Of a stretch of 64,000 bases of DNA, positions 10,438 through 22,181 are shown one piece after another (the first letter of the stretch is position 1; each line of letters starts with the position of its first letter). The DNA is taken from assembly GCA_036346225.1 (NCBI GenBank), contig JARFIW010000588.1, positions 5,213,501 to 5,277,500 on the forward strand. Direction: 5' to 3'. The DNA is from Platerodrilus igneus. Its lineage: Eukaryota; Arthropoda; Insecta; Coleoptera; Lycidae. The notes under the pieces are model-generated. The model worked only from the letters and a program-made list of their open reading frames with translations, ran no database searches and was not told where the DNA came from. The translations under genes were made by a program, and so were the position numbers.

Positions 10438-11912
10438 CAATATATGACAGCACCTAGTCTAAGCTGGGACGCCATGCTGAAACATACTGGGGTTAAACTG
10501 GATCTATTCACCGATGTAGAAATGCATCACTTTGTGAAAAAAGGGATTCGTGGTGGTCTAACTCAGTGCAGTCAACGATACGCTCACGCCAACAATAAGT
10601 ACATGCACAATTTTAATTCTGAAGAACCCTCCATATACTTGGCGTATCTGGATGCTAATAATTTGTATGGATGGGCCATGTCACAACCGTTACCGATAAG
10701 CGGATTCCGGTGGTTGAAAGAGAAAGAGCTTAACCTCCTGAAAGCCCACATCGATGACATATCTGTAACAGGGGACAAGGGGTACATCCTGGAAGTAGAT
10801 CTGGAGTATCCAGAAAACCTACACGGTCTTCATAACGATTTACCGTTTTGTCCACAGACCATGGTACCCCCAACACCATCCACCAAGACTCCGAAGCTGC
10901 TCGCCACGTTGCTCAACAAGAGTCATTACGTCATACATTACAGAAACCTGCAGCAGGCGCTACGTAATGGTCTCCGGCTCACAGCAGTCCACCGGGTCAT
11001 GGAATTTGACCAATCGCCTTGGTTAAAACCCTACATCGATTTGAACACCACCCTTAGGACATCTGCCAGAAATGCGTTTGAAAAAGACTTTTTCAAATTA
11101 ATGAATAACGCAGTCTTTGGAAAAACGATGGAGAATGTCGACAAGAGGGTGGATGTAAAGATCGTACCCCGGTGGGAACACGATGGACAAAAATTGTGCG
11201 CGAGTGGACTTATCGCCCGCCCGAACTTTAACAGTAGTTTAGTGCTAGGTGAGGATTTGGTTATTATACAGATGGATAGGGTAAAAGTCACTTACAACAA
11301 GCCTATATATGCAGGTTTTCAGTTTTAGATATTTCAAAGACCCTCATGTATGATTTTCATTATAACACCATGAAACATTTGTATGGAGCCAAACTCTCAC
11401 TACTTTACACAGACACTGACTCTTTAGTGTATAGTATAGAAACAAAAGACTTGTATAGTGATATCAGTGCAAACATTAACAATTTCAATACTAGTGACTA
11501 CCCTCGAGACAATAAATACAATATGCCTCTTGTGAACAAAAAGATTCCCGGCAAGTTTAAAGACGAGTTCAACGGCGACTTGGTGTTACAATTTGTTGGG
11601 ACTAGGGCCAAGTCGTATTGCATCATTAGTGAGAAGGACACGATTAAAAAGATCAAGGGGGTATCGCGTGGTGTGGTGGCTGGGATTAGTGTGGATAGTT
11701 TTAAGGACATTGTGCATAATAATTCTTGTGCCCTTATGCATAGCATGGTATGTATTCGGAGTAAAAAACACGATTTGTACACCCAATTAATTAATAAAAT
11801 TAGTTTATCGGCAGAAGATGACAAAGGTACGTCATCCCTGGTAGTACTTCCACATATGCATGGGGGCATAAGGATATTAGATAGTTGTTTATATTTTATT
11901 GTGTATATATAG
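10433..11912 (+). pseudogene. 3' part of polB, second copy in the right arm
   Basis: Starting at [10 protein letters not shown], this copy reads through the region where the left copy breaks first (VKKGIRGG, near 10550), motif A ([10 protein letters not shown]), motif B ([16 protein letters not shown]) and on to 11328. A one-base loss in a T run shifts the frame there. The frame resumes at 11346 with motif C YTDTDSL (about 11407-11430). A further A-run difference near 11825 changes the C-terminus relative to the left copy. It lacks the N-terminus, exonuclease and zinc fingers, so it cannot encode a polymerase alone. An in-frame start inside the upstream GC-rich palindrome lengthens the frame by chance. 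Confidence 0.85.
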
Positions 11913-12015
11913 TATGTAAGTTAGTTATAAGCATATCTACCCTCCCCCATCCTTAAAATTTCCTTTGTTCCCGGCGATATGTGTTTACCTCCACGTGGTC
12001 TCGCCGGACGGTAAA

Positions 12016-12043
12016 ACATATTGTTGGATTAACAACAATATGT
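12016..12043. terminator. perfect hairpin downstream of polB (right arm)
   Basis: Mirror copy of the 3390-3417 hairpin, with the same 11-bp stem and a GATTAA loop. Confidence 0.4.
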
Positions 12044-12799
12044 CTTATTGACTGAAAACACGTTTCCTCTCTTTTACTTTAATCTCTTTTTATTATAGCT
12101 CTATTTAAACAACCCATTAATCTTTTTTTGTTACAGGTTAACCTGCTTGGATTCGGCTACACAAACAAAATACTTTGTAAAAAATGTAATTAGTTTATTA
12201 AACTGTAAATCGGATAAAAATAAAATATTAAACTTTTGTGTTCTTATTATTGTTGGTTAAAGGAGTGTAGATATTGAAAAGGAGAGGTGATTAGAAATCA
12301 ACATTGATAAAAAAATCTTAAAATTGGGGTAGCTCCCTTGGGGATTGCGCTATCTAAAAAATTGAAAGAGATTTGGGCAGCTTAAAAAAATTTATAAGAA
12401 CGCTCAAAAGTCGCTACAGGTAAGAAATCTTAAAATGAGGGTAGCTCCCTTGGGGGTGATGATATCGAAAAAATTCCTAGAGATTCGGGTAGCTGAGAAA
12501 ATTCTAATGTTAATTGATACCAAACAAGATAGGTTTATCTCAAAAGATGCATTGGCTAGACAAAGAAAACTATTTGGTTCAGATGAAAGATAAAAAAATG
12601 GCTAGTCGAAGAAAACTTTTTGGTTCAGATGAAAAATGGTTAGTCGAAGAAAACTATTTGGTTTAGATGTGGGAGCAAATGAGGAAGGAAAGAGTCGCTC
12701 CTCCTCATTTGCTCCTTATGGGGATTTACATGTAAATGTGGGAGCAAATGAGGGATTTGGGAGCAAATGAGGTTCCAGGATTGCCAATTATACCCTACT

Positions 12800-12805
12800 C
12801 GTAGC
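12800..12805. repeat. Polinton target-site duplication, right (CGTAGC)
   Basis: Direct copy of 2644-2649, immediately after the right terminus. Confidence 0.9.
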
Positions 12806-13977
12806 ACCTTGCAAAAATGGCGTATGTACTTTTACTTACGTTGTTCACGATCGAAGACAAAGTTCTGTCGTGTTGCCGATAATGTAAAGAGTAGGGACTA
12901 CAACAGGCACCACTCTTTAATTAGTAACCAATCAATTTAAATCATCTAATAAATAATAGACAAATGCTTGACAACTTAAACTAATATAGATTTGTACAAG
13001 AGGAAAATTTATATATAGAGCGTTTATTAAAGATGCGCTCGACAATACAAAAATAGTAAGTGTTGAAAGCAAAGAAAATCAACACGTTACAATTTACAAT
13101 CCTAAATTATTGGCAATGTCGTTCATAATAAAAAAAAAACAGTTAAGTATTAACTTTGTGCTATATCATTGTCCTTTCCAAAATATGTTAATTTGATACT
13201 TTTATTACCCTAAATATTATTAATAAATCTGGCATCTAAAATCAGTGATAAGTCCAACAAAATAATTATTTTCACTTAATCACAGTCTAATTACCAAAAC
13301 ACACATAATTAACATTTAAAAGTTTGTAATATTGGGTTTAGAACGTTACATATAAGTACTCAGTTTTTAATTCCAAGATTTCCAACAACCATTAGTATTT
13401 CTCCCTCAGGTAACCGAGTTCTATGGTGTTTCATTAACAATGGGATAACGGTTTAACAAATAATGAGCATAGAGTCAAACTTTTCTTTTCCAAATATTGA
13501 TGGCTTAAGACTTAAGAAGTACATGGTTTTGAAGATTATAATTTTATTTCAATTTTTTGGCATTATTCTGAAAATTTTCGGGTTATAGACTTAAAAATTG
13601 GCATCTGTTTTTGGGTACATAGAAAAAAGATATGATACTATTTTTGACTTTGGCCATAGACGGCGCTACTTACAACCTTTTTATTTATGATTAATTAGCC
13701 ATAACTTTTTACCATCTACATCTAGCGTACTTCGAAATCTGAAAGAGCAACCCTTTTCAAATAAAAACGTATTCTTATCTCCCTCTGATATTCCAAGGTT
13801 TTTAAGAAAAAACCGTTTAATTCAAATTATGTTTTAATCATTATTAGGAGAATGTCACGCCAAAAATAATAATAATATGTTAGTACTTATTTTACTATCT
13901 GACAATCGTCATTATGATCTGCCATAGTTTTTATTTAATGAGTCACTGAAGGCATTTGAAGTATTAGCTCAGTAAGT
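12806..13977. other. AT-rich stretch without recognised gene
   Basis: Flanking DNA between the Polinton and the gypsy element. I find no coding frame, RNA gene or repeat that I can name. Confidence 0.6.
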
Positions 13978-13981
13978 GTGT

Positions 13982-14252
13982 TGTGCTAAAAATGAGACTC
14001 ACGATATCTGTAAACATTTATTAGCAATAGCAAGGGTATCGAATAAAATTATAATAAATTGGTACATTGAGCTGCAATTTAAACTATCTATAATACGTAA
14101 ATCTTAATAGTCATTAACGTGGTCGGTGAATTAAGATAATCATTCACCTTTCACCATCAAAACGTCACTCCCACTATCCCCGATTAACTCCTAGCCATCG
14201 CCGCCTTCCATCTCTCTAAATTACATATATACAACGCGGTTACAGTGGCGCA
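13982..14252 (-). repeat. element A 3' LTR
   Basis: 271 bp, TGTGCTAAAA to GTGGCGCA. It has about 42 bases (AATGAGACTC...AGCAATAGCA) after the shared first ten that the other LTR lacks. On the internal side a G run (GGGGGGG on the minus strand, about 14265-14275) may be the polypurine tract. Confidence 0.85.
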
Positions 14253-14401
14253 GAGCACAACACTACCCCCCCTATTAAAATAGTAAGCGGTATTCCCAAC
14301 AGCGCTATTTTAATACAAATATACAACACAACCCAAAGAAATGAAAACAAGCAAAATCCCCTTAATACACCAATACTAAATAATTTTAGCCTAAATACAT
14401 C

Positions 14402-15577
14402 TTACAATAACTCAGGATTTTCCATGGTATGAAATACCTTAAGATTTTTAATATTTTGTCTGCCCTTATAGCGGCCTTTATCATCTACAAGTTCATACGA
14501 GTTAGGCCCTACAACCCGTTTAACAGTATAAGGCCCTCGTACAGCAAAATAAATTTTGCAATACACGCATCTATGGCTGACGACATGGGATGGGTCCGTA
14601 CAAGAACGCTATCCCCCTCCTTGAAAGATGTAGGACCTTTGATCCTTTCCGCCTTTACTTTATATTTGGTTGCTTTTGAAATAAGCCGTTCATAAACCAA
14701 CTGTATAATTTGATCTTGTGACCGTATTGGAAAATGATGCTGCGGAAATTCAATAATTTGTTTAATATTGTTTTCTGTACCTTTACCAAATTGCAAAACT
14801 ACAGGAGCATACCCTGTAACACTGTATATGGCCCTGTTAAGACACTCCTCTACCCTAGTCAAACAACAACTTGGATTTGAATTGTGTCCCGTTGTCGAAC
14901 AGAATTGCTCGAGGGGTTTGTACAGTTACAAAATAATCGTTAATGAGACGATTTACAATGGCACGAGCGGTAGGCCTTTTCAGAGAATATAATTTTACAA
15001 ATCGTGTAAATGCGTCAACAACGACTAAGAGGTAGGCCGCACCCCCCTTAACCTAGATAAGGGCCCCATAAGGTCCAGACACACAAGTTCGCCAGGCCCC
15101 TTAGGAATAACCGAATTCACCGTTCCTGCCATACCTTTGGAACATTTTGTCTTTTGGCACAGCTCACATGCCCTCACAACATGTCGAATATGTTTACACA
15201 TTTTCGGCCAATACCACAGTTCCCTTAGGTGAGCATATACCTTCTTGTAGCCGAAATGGCCCCCATCTACATATTGCTGAAGAATTAAACCCTGTATTTA
15301 ATTACGCGGCACACATAGTCTCCAGCCGGGCGAATTAACGTCACCCTTTTTAAATAAAATTCCTTTATGTATTTGAAACCATTAAATGCTCTCTCTTTCA
15401 CTACTATAGTCATCTCCCTCCAATAGCTTCATTATTTTACTAATCCACGATTCTTTCCGTTGCTCCTGGCATATTGTTTTGAGATTGTTTTTTAATTGTC
15501 GAAATTCTTGCGTTAATCGCATGAAGGCTACCCCCAAGGTTAATTCCTTACAATCTACAACACCCTTCCCATTTTTT
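14402..15577 (-). pseudogene. element A integrase
   Basis: Three parts are readable on the minus strand. The zinc-binding region runs about 15130-15300, with GGHFGYKKVYAHLRELWYW and CELCQKTKC. The DDE core follows at about 14870-15060, with LLVVVDAFTRF and ILFDNGTQF. The C-terminal part (14402-14862) has VTGYAP, DSVLVRTHP and LYEG, ending at a TAA at 14402-14404. Frame changes separate the parts. It would join the cDNA to the chromosome. The 4-bp target duplication is consistent with this enzyme class. Confidence 0.75.
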
Positions 15578-16878
15578 TTAAATTGGATATCTAGATAACG
15601 TGTCCGTTAATACATTGTCTTTTCCTGGACAATACTGTATTTGAAAGTCGAACTCTTGAGCATAAAGTGCCCATCGAGCCAGCCTTTCCGTAGTTAACCT
15701 CATCGTCAGCAAAAAGAGTAATGCCTTATGATCCGTGATAATTATTAAACTTTGACCCAGCACTAATGTGCGCCATTGCTTTAGTGCAAAAATAACCGCA
15801 AGAGCTTCCTTTTCGATAATTTTATAGTGCACTTCAGCCCCCCTCAACGCTCGACTTGCAAATGCAATAATTTGGTGATTATTATCACTGTTTAATTGGT
15901 ACAGAACTGCACCTACCGCCTGATCTGAACTATCAGATTGAATATAAAAACATTTATTGAAATCTGGGTGTGCCACAGTAGTAACTTGAAGAAATGCTTC
16001 ATTAACTTTCTTGAATGCAATCATGCATTCGTTATCCCATTCCCATTTACAATTTTTCCTAAGTAATTTTAGTAGCGGGACGGTAAGTCCAGCAAAGTTA
16101 TCACAAAATCTGCGTTCATAGTTTACAAATTCCAGGAAAGCTCTCAGTTCCTGGATATTACGTGGTACAGGAAACTTCTGGATACTCTCAATGCGTTTTG
16201 GATTTATACGAATACCGGTGCTTGAAATAATGTGCCCTATAAACTCGACTTCGCGCTGGTCAAAATGCGACTTTTGCAATTTTATAGTAAGAATACTTTC
16301 TAAAAATCTCCGAAATACCTTCTCAAGATGAATTAAATGATCCTCGGGAGAGACTGAAAAAACAAGGAGGTCATCGACATAATTTAAAACAAACCCCTCA
16401 AATTCAGGTCCTAGAACCTTGCTTAAGCACTGGATAAAATTGGCAACTGTTGTAGAGAGTTCAAATGGAAGAACAATAAAACAGTATGTGGTGTTTTCAT
16501 ATAAAAATCCTGTATATTGGCGGTGTTCCTGTTTAATCAGAATTTGCCAATACAACGCCGTCATGTCTAATGTCGAAACTACTCGACCCCTACCAAACTT
16601 AGCCAGCAACTCTTCGGGTGATGAAGGCAATACATGATCTTTAACCATGCGGGAATTTAAAAAGCGGGCATCTAAACATTCCCTTGGGGTTTTGTCTATT
16701 TTTTGTACCGTTACTAACGGAGATATGTATTCGGACTTACAGGGAGCGATAACTTCTTCATCTAACATTGTTTGCATTTGGTTTTTAACTTTTTCTCGGT
16801 AAGCAAATGGGATGGGGTAGGACCTCTTAAAGAATGGGGTTTATTCCGCATAATAATTTCATGTTCATAGACATTAGT
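15578..16878 (-). pseudogene. element A reverse transcriptase-RNase H
   Basis: A 400-residue open stretch from 16777 carries STLDMTALYWQI (motif A), FELSTTVANF, FVLNYVDDLLVF with the YVDD catalytic box, and VEFIGHIIS. Then comes RNase H with YIQSDSSDQAVGAVL, EKEALAVIFALKQW, ITDHKAL and YCPGKDNVLTDTLSR. The N-terminal 35 residues (16778-16878) are one base out of frame. The nested element cuts the gene at 16875-16878, and the remaining N-terminus is on the far side at 22182-22440. The order and motifs are Ty3/gypsy. The RNase H and polymerase catalytic acids are present. Confidence 0.85.
16875..16878. repeat. TSD TAGT of nested element B, left
   Basis: TAGT here and at 22182-22185 brackets the two LTRs of element B. 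Removing the insert restores element A across the site in one frame. Confidence 0.85.
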
Positions 16879-17665
16879 TCTTACAATTTAAAAATAACGA
16901 TAATTCTTAGAATTAAAAAGTCGATAATTACAGTTAAAAAGTCGATAAATACATCGCGCAAGCGTGATGAAAAAGCGACTCCATGGGCTGTTGGTAACGC
17001 CAACCTTATTACAGATTTGCGCGCCCAACTGCCAATGACGTCACCAATGCACAATTTATATTGCGCAATAATCGGAAATTTATATACATATAAGACAATA
17101 GATAATACAGCGAACAAATTAGATAATGGACTACTTACATCAGAAATCCGAACGTCCTGCGGGGTTGAGCTAAAGTAGGCCTCTATTAAAGTCCATCAGG
17201 GCTCCATCCCGGAGGGATTAAAGATGGTACGCCCGACGCTCTTCCAAAGCGTTCGGACCAGCTCCGGCAATCATGGGGCTCTTTCATCCAGGGTCGTGCA
17301 GTACGGTTTGCCTACGGCTCAAATTGTCACCTACCTATGCAGGGGATGACGGGAACATGGTACAAGGGGCGACAAACAAAGACAAGCAAGCAAGGAAAAC
17401 TACATAGGTAAAGATAAGGCACGATACGATACCTGACACGACCACACTCCTTGAAGATCAAAAGCAAAAACCCACGTTCAAGCCTCTAACGGAAACTTGT
17501 CCCCACTTTTGTCTTTTTTCACGTCTGCTAGAAGTTATTCGTCCAACCCACTATTGACGTGACGGAAATACGCGCACCGCGTCTTTTGAAATTATGGCGC
17601 GAAACTTCCGCACATCAAAATTATCCTAAGACATGTTTAAGGGCCAATTTGATTGGCACGTAACA
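16879..17665 (-). repeat. element B 3' LTR
   Basis: 787 bp. It contains a GC-richer part (17190-17330) absent from the flanks. No purine tract is evident on the inner side in minus orientation, which is unusual. Confidence 0.9.
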
Positions 17666-19552
17666 ATCGCGACAAAGCCACAAAAGAAAAACTTAAAAAA
17701 AAGAAAAAGTCTGTTAGCACAGTAACAGCTTAAAATCTAAATCCTAACTACCCTACGTAAAACCTAACTTAAAACCTACAAAATGTTTATATAAGACGCC
17801 ACCTGGTTTTTTGACCGATAACACGTCTACCAAATTACCAGGAAACGGAATAGGTAGCCCCATTGTTTTTGACTACACTAATAATCGACAGCACAAATTT
17901 GTCGGGGAGCATGAAACACTACTTAAATTAACACAGATGCGACAAGTCGCCTAACCTATCTAAACTAAAGCTAACATTAAAGTTCTTACGTGCAAACACA
18001 CATGAGTGTTGCATCGAAACTGTTCTTTATTGGCAAGAAGTGCCCAAATTTAAAAATGTTCATAGAGTGAGTCACTCTACACTCTAGCAAATTTTGTTAC
18101 TGGTATTTTGGCTTACTAACGATACACATTAAAACTTGTCCATGACATAGTTGTGAATCAACAAATTTACCAAAAGTACCACCCTACTAACTCCTTATAT
18201 GGCTAACCTAACAAATTACATTTCTATATCAGGCTAGCTTTTTCACTCAAATTTCAAGAAAATTATTCACATGTCTGGTCATAGATACCACACGTTAGGA
18301 AGATAAAAAGATAAGACAAGATCTCAAATTGTTGTTAAAGATAATAGATAAGATAATGATATTAAGCTTAAATTGTTATCCTCAAAGGTAATGAATAAGA
18401 TAACGGTATCAAGCTTTAGTTATTATTTGAGATGCTAGCTAAGATAACGCGATTTAAACTAAAATTATTATTAGAGATAGTAGGTATGGTAACGCAATAT
18501 TAAACAAAAGTTATTACTAAAGATAACGGGTAAGATAATGCGAATTTAAACAAAAGTTATTACTAATGTAGGTCGGTAAGATAACGATACTAAAACTAAG
18601 GTTATTATTATAGGTAATCGGTAAGATAACGATATTAAAACTAAGGGTATTATCAAAGATAATAAACAAGACAAAGGTATTGGCCTAGTTATTACCAAAG
18701 ACAATGGATAAAGGTAAAGATAGAGTGGCTCCGGTAGAGCCGTTAAATAGGGATTGTCTCGTGCCCTCTAAAAAGAGAAACCTGTGAAGCAGGTCCGTTT
18801 ACAAGAAACGGCACGAGGGGCCGGCAAAGGCATTTGGGTGCATCCACTACGATAAGAAAATCAGACAAAAGTTGACACAACAACTTAAAGGTATCATTAC
18901 AGATACATTCACACAAAAACAGTTTTAAGGTAGTTTTTCAAAACGGTAGCATCCTAAAGACACAAAAATGTCCCATTGTAAGCAGTTAAATACAGGTACA
19001 CTGTTCCAATATGCTGAAACAACCGAGAATTTAATAAGATATCAATAAGAAGCAATAGCACCTCACCACAAAGTTCAATAAAAAACAATGAAAAAAAATG
19101 TTTATGAGTTATGTTGATTTAGTAGAAAAGGAAAAAAAAATAATGATGTAGTATAATGTGGGCGACTGTAATAATTTAAAGGAAAAACACGTGGAATAGA
19201 TAATCCTAGTTTTTTGCAACTGCGAATATGAACTATTTCTTACAATGGCATAGGCCGCGTCTCCTATGTGAGTCCAAAGAAGAAAAACATCCAGTCAACA
19301 TCAGCTAAAACCAATCATAAAAATTCAATGAGTTATTTCAACCAAAGTTACGACAATTACCACACAAAATTAAATGACGTAAGAAAAATACTAAAAACCA
19401 AATAATATGCAGTAGGAAAAGTTCGAGGGTTGATTAAATGGAACAACAGAGTTATATTGGGGGGTGTAGAGAATGAAGTGATATATAAGTAACGGTATGG
19501 TCAAGGAAAAGTCAACCAAAAGAAAAAGATAGCTAATTTAAAGTAAGTAAAG
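17666..19552. other. element B 3' interior, non-coding
   Basis: 1.9 kb without a long frame. It includes the degenerate tandem repeats at 18340-18700 and a GC-richer patch near 18720-18840. Confidence 0.6.
18340..18700. repeat. degenerate tandem repeat, about 55-60 bp
   Basis: The phrase GGTAAGATAACGATATTAAA followed by ACTAAGGTTATTATT recurs about six times with changes. Confidence 0.7.
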
Positions 19553-20440
19553 TTAAACGTGTAAGAGATTATATACTGTATGAGAGAGGGAATAAGCAAT
19601 TAAAGTTACTAATTGATGGTGAGAACAAAAAATATTAGGTAAATCGTAAGGGGAATGGAACGTGAAAAACTTAACTAGCATTGGGTCAGCAGAGAATGGC
19701 TTAAGGTCTTTAATATGCCACCTACCCTGGCGTTTTCCTTCAGCATCCTGAAGTTCGTAGATAAGGGGACTAATGACACGAGTGACCTTACAAAGGATGA
19801 ATTTAGGGGCTAATTTTGAAGAAAATTTCTTAGATGCATCCGATAAGACATAATTCTTTTTCCATACTTGTTTGCCCAAGGCGAAGGAAATATTTCGTTT
19901 ACGTAGATTATAATGGTCCTTACTCTTTTCGTAAGCTTTTAACAAATTTTTTCTAACATCGTTAAAGATAGAAGGTAATGATTGTTGGTCTTTGTCCCAG
20001 CGTACTTTATCGTCAAATTCAATTACGTTAGTATCGTCAGGCACTAAACCATAGTAACTCCCATCGATTGGGGTATATCTTTCAAAAACAAGAAATGACG
20101 GAGTGAATTGGGTTGCTTCGTGTTTAGATGTACGCAAAGCTTGAGCAATTTTAAAAATATGTTCATCCCATGTAGTATGGTCTGAATCAATATAGGAAGA
20201 GATAGCGGTAATTAAAACTCTATTTACTCTTTCGGTAGGGTTTACTTGGGGGTGGTATTTTGCGTTAAACCAAATTTTTTGTACTTTGTAATTTTTAACG
20301 AAATTCTGAAAATTTTTAGAGATAAATTGTGCCCCATTGTCGCAAAGGATAATCTGTGGGACACCAAAGATAAGAAATACATTTTGTTCTAGGAATTTAA
20401 TTATAGCTGCAGATGTAGCTTTACGTAAGGGTTGCACCAT
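19553..20440 (-). CDS. element B integrase (C-terminal two thirds)
   Basis: A 295-residue open frame. Residues 1-70 are the end of the DDE core, with FGVPQIILCDNGAQFISK (second D) and YHPQVNPTERVNR (the E). Then come FLVFERY and GKQVWKKNYV, and near residue 230 a GPY-like end with LAPKFILCKVTRVISPLIYE and GRWHIKDLKP. The first catalytic D and the zinc-binding N-terminus would lie upstream at 20440-20560, where minus-strand sequence consistent with a DDE core continues with stops. It would insert element cDNA. An intact frame of this length in a deleted element fits the modest LTR divergence. Confidence 0.8.
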   Translation of the reverse strand: MVQPLRKATSAAIIKFLEQNVFLIFGVPQIILCDNGAQFISKNFQNFVKNYKVQKIWFNAKYHPQVNPTERVNRVLITAISSYIDSDHTTWDEHIFKIAQALRTSKHEATQFTPSFLVFERYTPIDGSYYGLVPDDTNVIEFDDKVRWDKDQQSLPSIFNDVRKNLLKAYEKSKDHYNLRKRNISFALGKQVWKKNYVLSDASKKFSSKLAPKFILCKVTRVISPLIYELQDAEGKRQGRWHIKDLKPFSADPMLVKFFTFHSPYDLPNIFCSHHQLVTLIAYSLSHTVYNLLHV

Positions 20441-21394
20441 AACAAATTTAGAAAACCAATCAGTGACAACTAAAAGATATTGGTTACCTCTTTTCGATCG
20501 GGGGAGAGGTCCTAATAAGTCAAGCGATATTAATTGAAAGGGATAAGATACACGTTTAGACTATATGAGGCAAGGTTAGTATTTAATAAAGGGATATATC
20601 ATTGATAAACTACAAAAAGACACTCCAAATTATAAAAACACGCAGGTAATGTATTATTTAAGAAATAAAACAAGAGATGTAATCTAGCATTTTCAAAAGA
20701 TATTCTAAAGGGGCAATTCACTACATTAAACGTTTGTAAACATAAGGTTTCTTGTAAAGGTAATTGAGATATTATTAATTAAATAGGTAAATCACTAATG
20801 CGCTTTTTTAAAATGTAACATACAAGACAGTGTATTCAAGTTTCAAAAACGGTTTTCTAAAGTTGAAAAAACAAACAAAGGTTATATTTTAATTTAATAT
20901 AAAGTAGATAATTTTCATAATAAAGGCATGCATTACTTATTTATTTATGTAGGTGATTGTTTATTTTATTTGTGTATAAATAATTCACTTACCAGTATAA
21001 TACAGAAGTAAGGTTAAAGGATCGATTCTTCTTAAAAGCTTATATTTGAATCTAAAAGCAAACTAATCACTCAACAACACAGCTGAAGTTAACAAACACA
21101 TCCCACATTGAAAATTTGGAAAAATATTATATTAAAACACATTTTATAATCAACAGTTATATTTTTTCAAAATGGCGGTATTCACCTTTATTACCATAGC
21201 AACTTGATTTTGACATTTAAAGGAATGAGGCGTGTTCTAAAACACGAACATAAAATTCAAGGTTACAGATATTAAATAATTGATTTGATTTTTTTTTAGT
21301 GAAAAAGCTAATAAATTACATTGGTAATACATTGTATGTTTATAAAAACAAAAGAAAGACCCTAAATGCCATATTCACACGTGAGGGCGCCAAT

Positions 21395-22181
21395 TCTTAC
21401 AATTTAAAAATAACGATAATTCTTACAATTAAAAAGTCGATGATTACAGTTAAAAAGTCGATAAATACATCGCGCAAGCGTGATGAAAAAGCAACTCCAA
21501 GGGCTGTTAGTAACGTCAACCTTATTACAGATTTGCGCGCCCAACTGCCAATGACGTCACCAATGCACAATTTATATTGCGCAATAATCGGAAATTTATA
21601 TAAATATAAGACAATAGATAATACAGAGAACAAATTAGATAATGGACTACTTACATCAGAAATCCGAACGTCCTGCGGGGTTGAGCTAAAGTAGGCCTCT
21701 ATTAAAGTTCATCAGGGCTCCATCCCGGAGGGATTAAAGATGGTACGCCCGACGCTCTTCCAAAGCGTTTGGACCAGCTCCGGCAATCATGGGGCTCTTT
21801 CATCCAGGGTCGTGCAGTATGGTTCGCTTACGGCTCAAATTGTCACCTACCTATGCAGGGGATGACGGGAACATGGTATAAGGGGCGACAAACAAAGACA
21901 AGCAAGCAAGGTAAACTACATAGGTAAAGATAAGGCACGATACGATACCTGACACGACCACACTCCTTGAAGATCAAAGGCAAAAAGCCACGTTCAAGCG
22001 TCTAACGGAAACTTGTCCCCACTTTTGTCTTTTTTCACGTCGGCGCGAAGTTATTCGTCCAACCCACTATTGACGTGACGGAAATACGCGCACCGCGTCT
22101 TTTGAAATTATAGCGCGAAACTCCCGCACATCAAAATTATCCTATGACATGTTTAAGGGCCAATTTGATTGGCACGTAACA
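21395..22181 (-). repeat. element B 5' LTR
   Basis: 787 bp, about 97% identical to 16879-17665 by my count. On its inner side the minus strand reads TTGGCGCCCTCACGTGTG (21376-21393), a primer-binding-like site. Confidence 0.9.

Larger units (their letters stand above)
2650..12799 (-). mobile_element. Polinton/Maverick-type element, rearranged, 10,150 bp
   Basis: Both termini are visible. The left starts AGTAGAGTATAATTGGC, and the right, read inward on the other strand, starts AGTAGGGTATAATTGGC. Each is flanked by CGTAGC. The 5'-AG end, 6-bp duplication, protein-primed family B DNA polymerase and packaging-type ATPase together identify a Polinton/Maverick. Full elements are usually 15-20 kb with integrase, protease and capsid genes. 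I find none of those here, so this copy would depend on proteins supplied in trans. Its inverted arms are about 2.35 kb and include the 3' part of polB, which is not ordinary TIR content. Order along the element: left arm, polB (minus), zinc-finger exon, subterminal-like repeats, ATPase fragment (minus), GC-rich palindrome, right arm. Confidence 0.9.
10433..12799 (-). repeat. right inverted arm of the Polinton
   Basis: The inverted copy of 2650-4995 begins at CCTGCCAATATATGAC, directly abutting the GC-rich palindrome, and runs to the terminus ATTATACCCTACT at 12799. It carries the second copy of the polB 3' part in plus orientation. Confidence 0.9.
16879..22181 (-). mobile_element. nested Ty3/gypsy LTR element (element B), internally deleted
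   Basis: Two 787-bp direct repeats bound 3.7 kb of interior. On the minus strand the LTR starts TGTTACGTGCC and ends TTGTAAGA, and the TSD is TAGT. The interior retains an integrase gene but no gag, protease or reverse transcriptase that I can find. Only about 950 bp separate the integrase from the 5' LTR, so several kilobases are missing. I counted about 24 substitutions between the LTRs and no indel. Confidence 0.9.

Noticed and set aside
10231..11328. A 365-codon plus-strand frame beginning in the GC-rich palindrome
   Set aside because: Only the part after 10433 is polymerase. The first 70 codons are read from the minisatellite, which is open in several frames on both strands.
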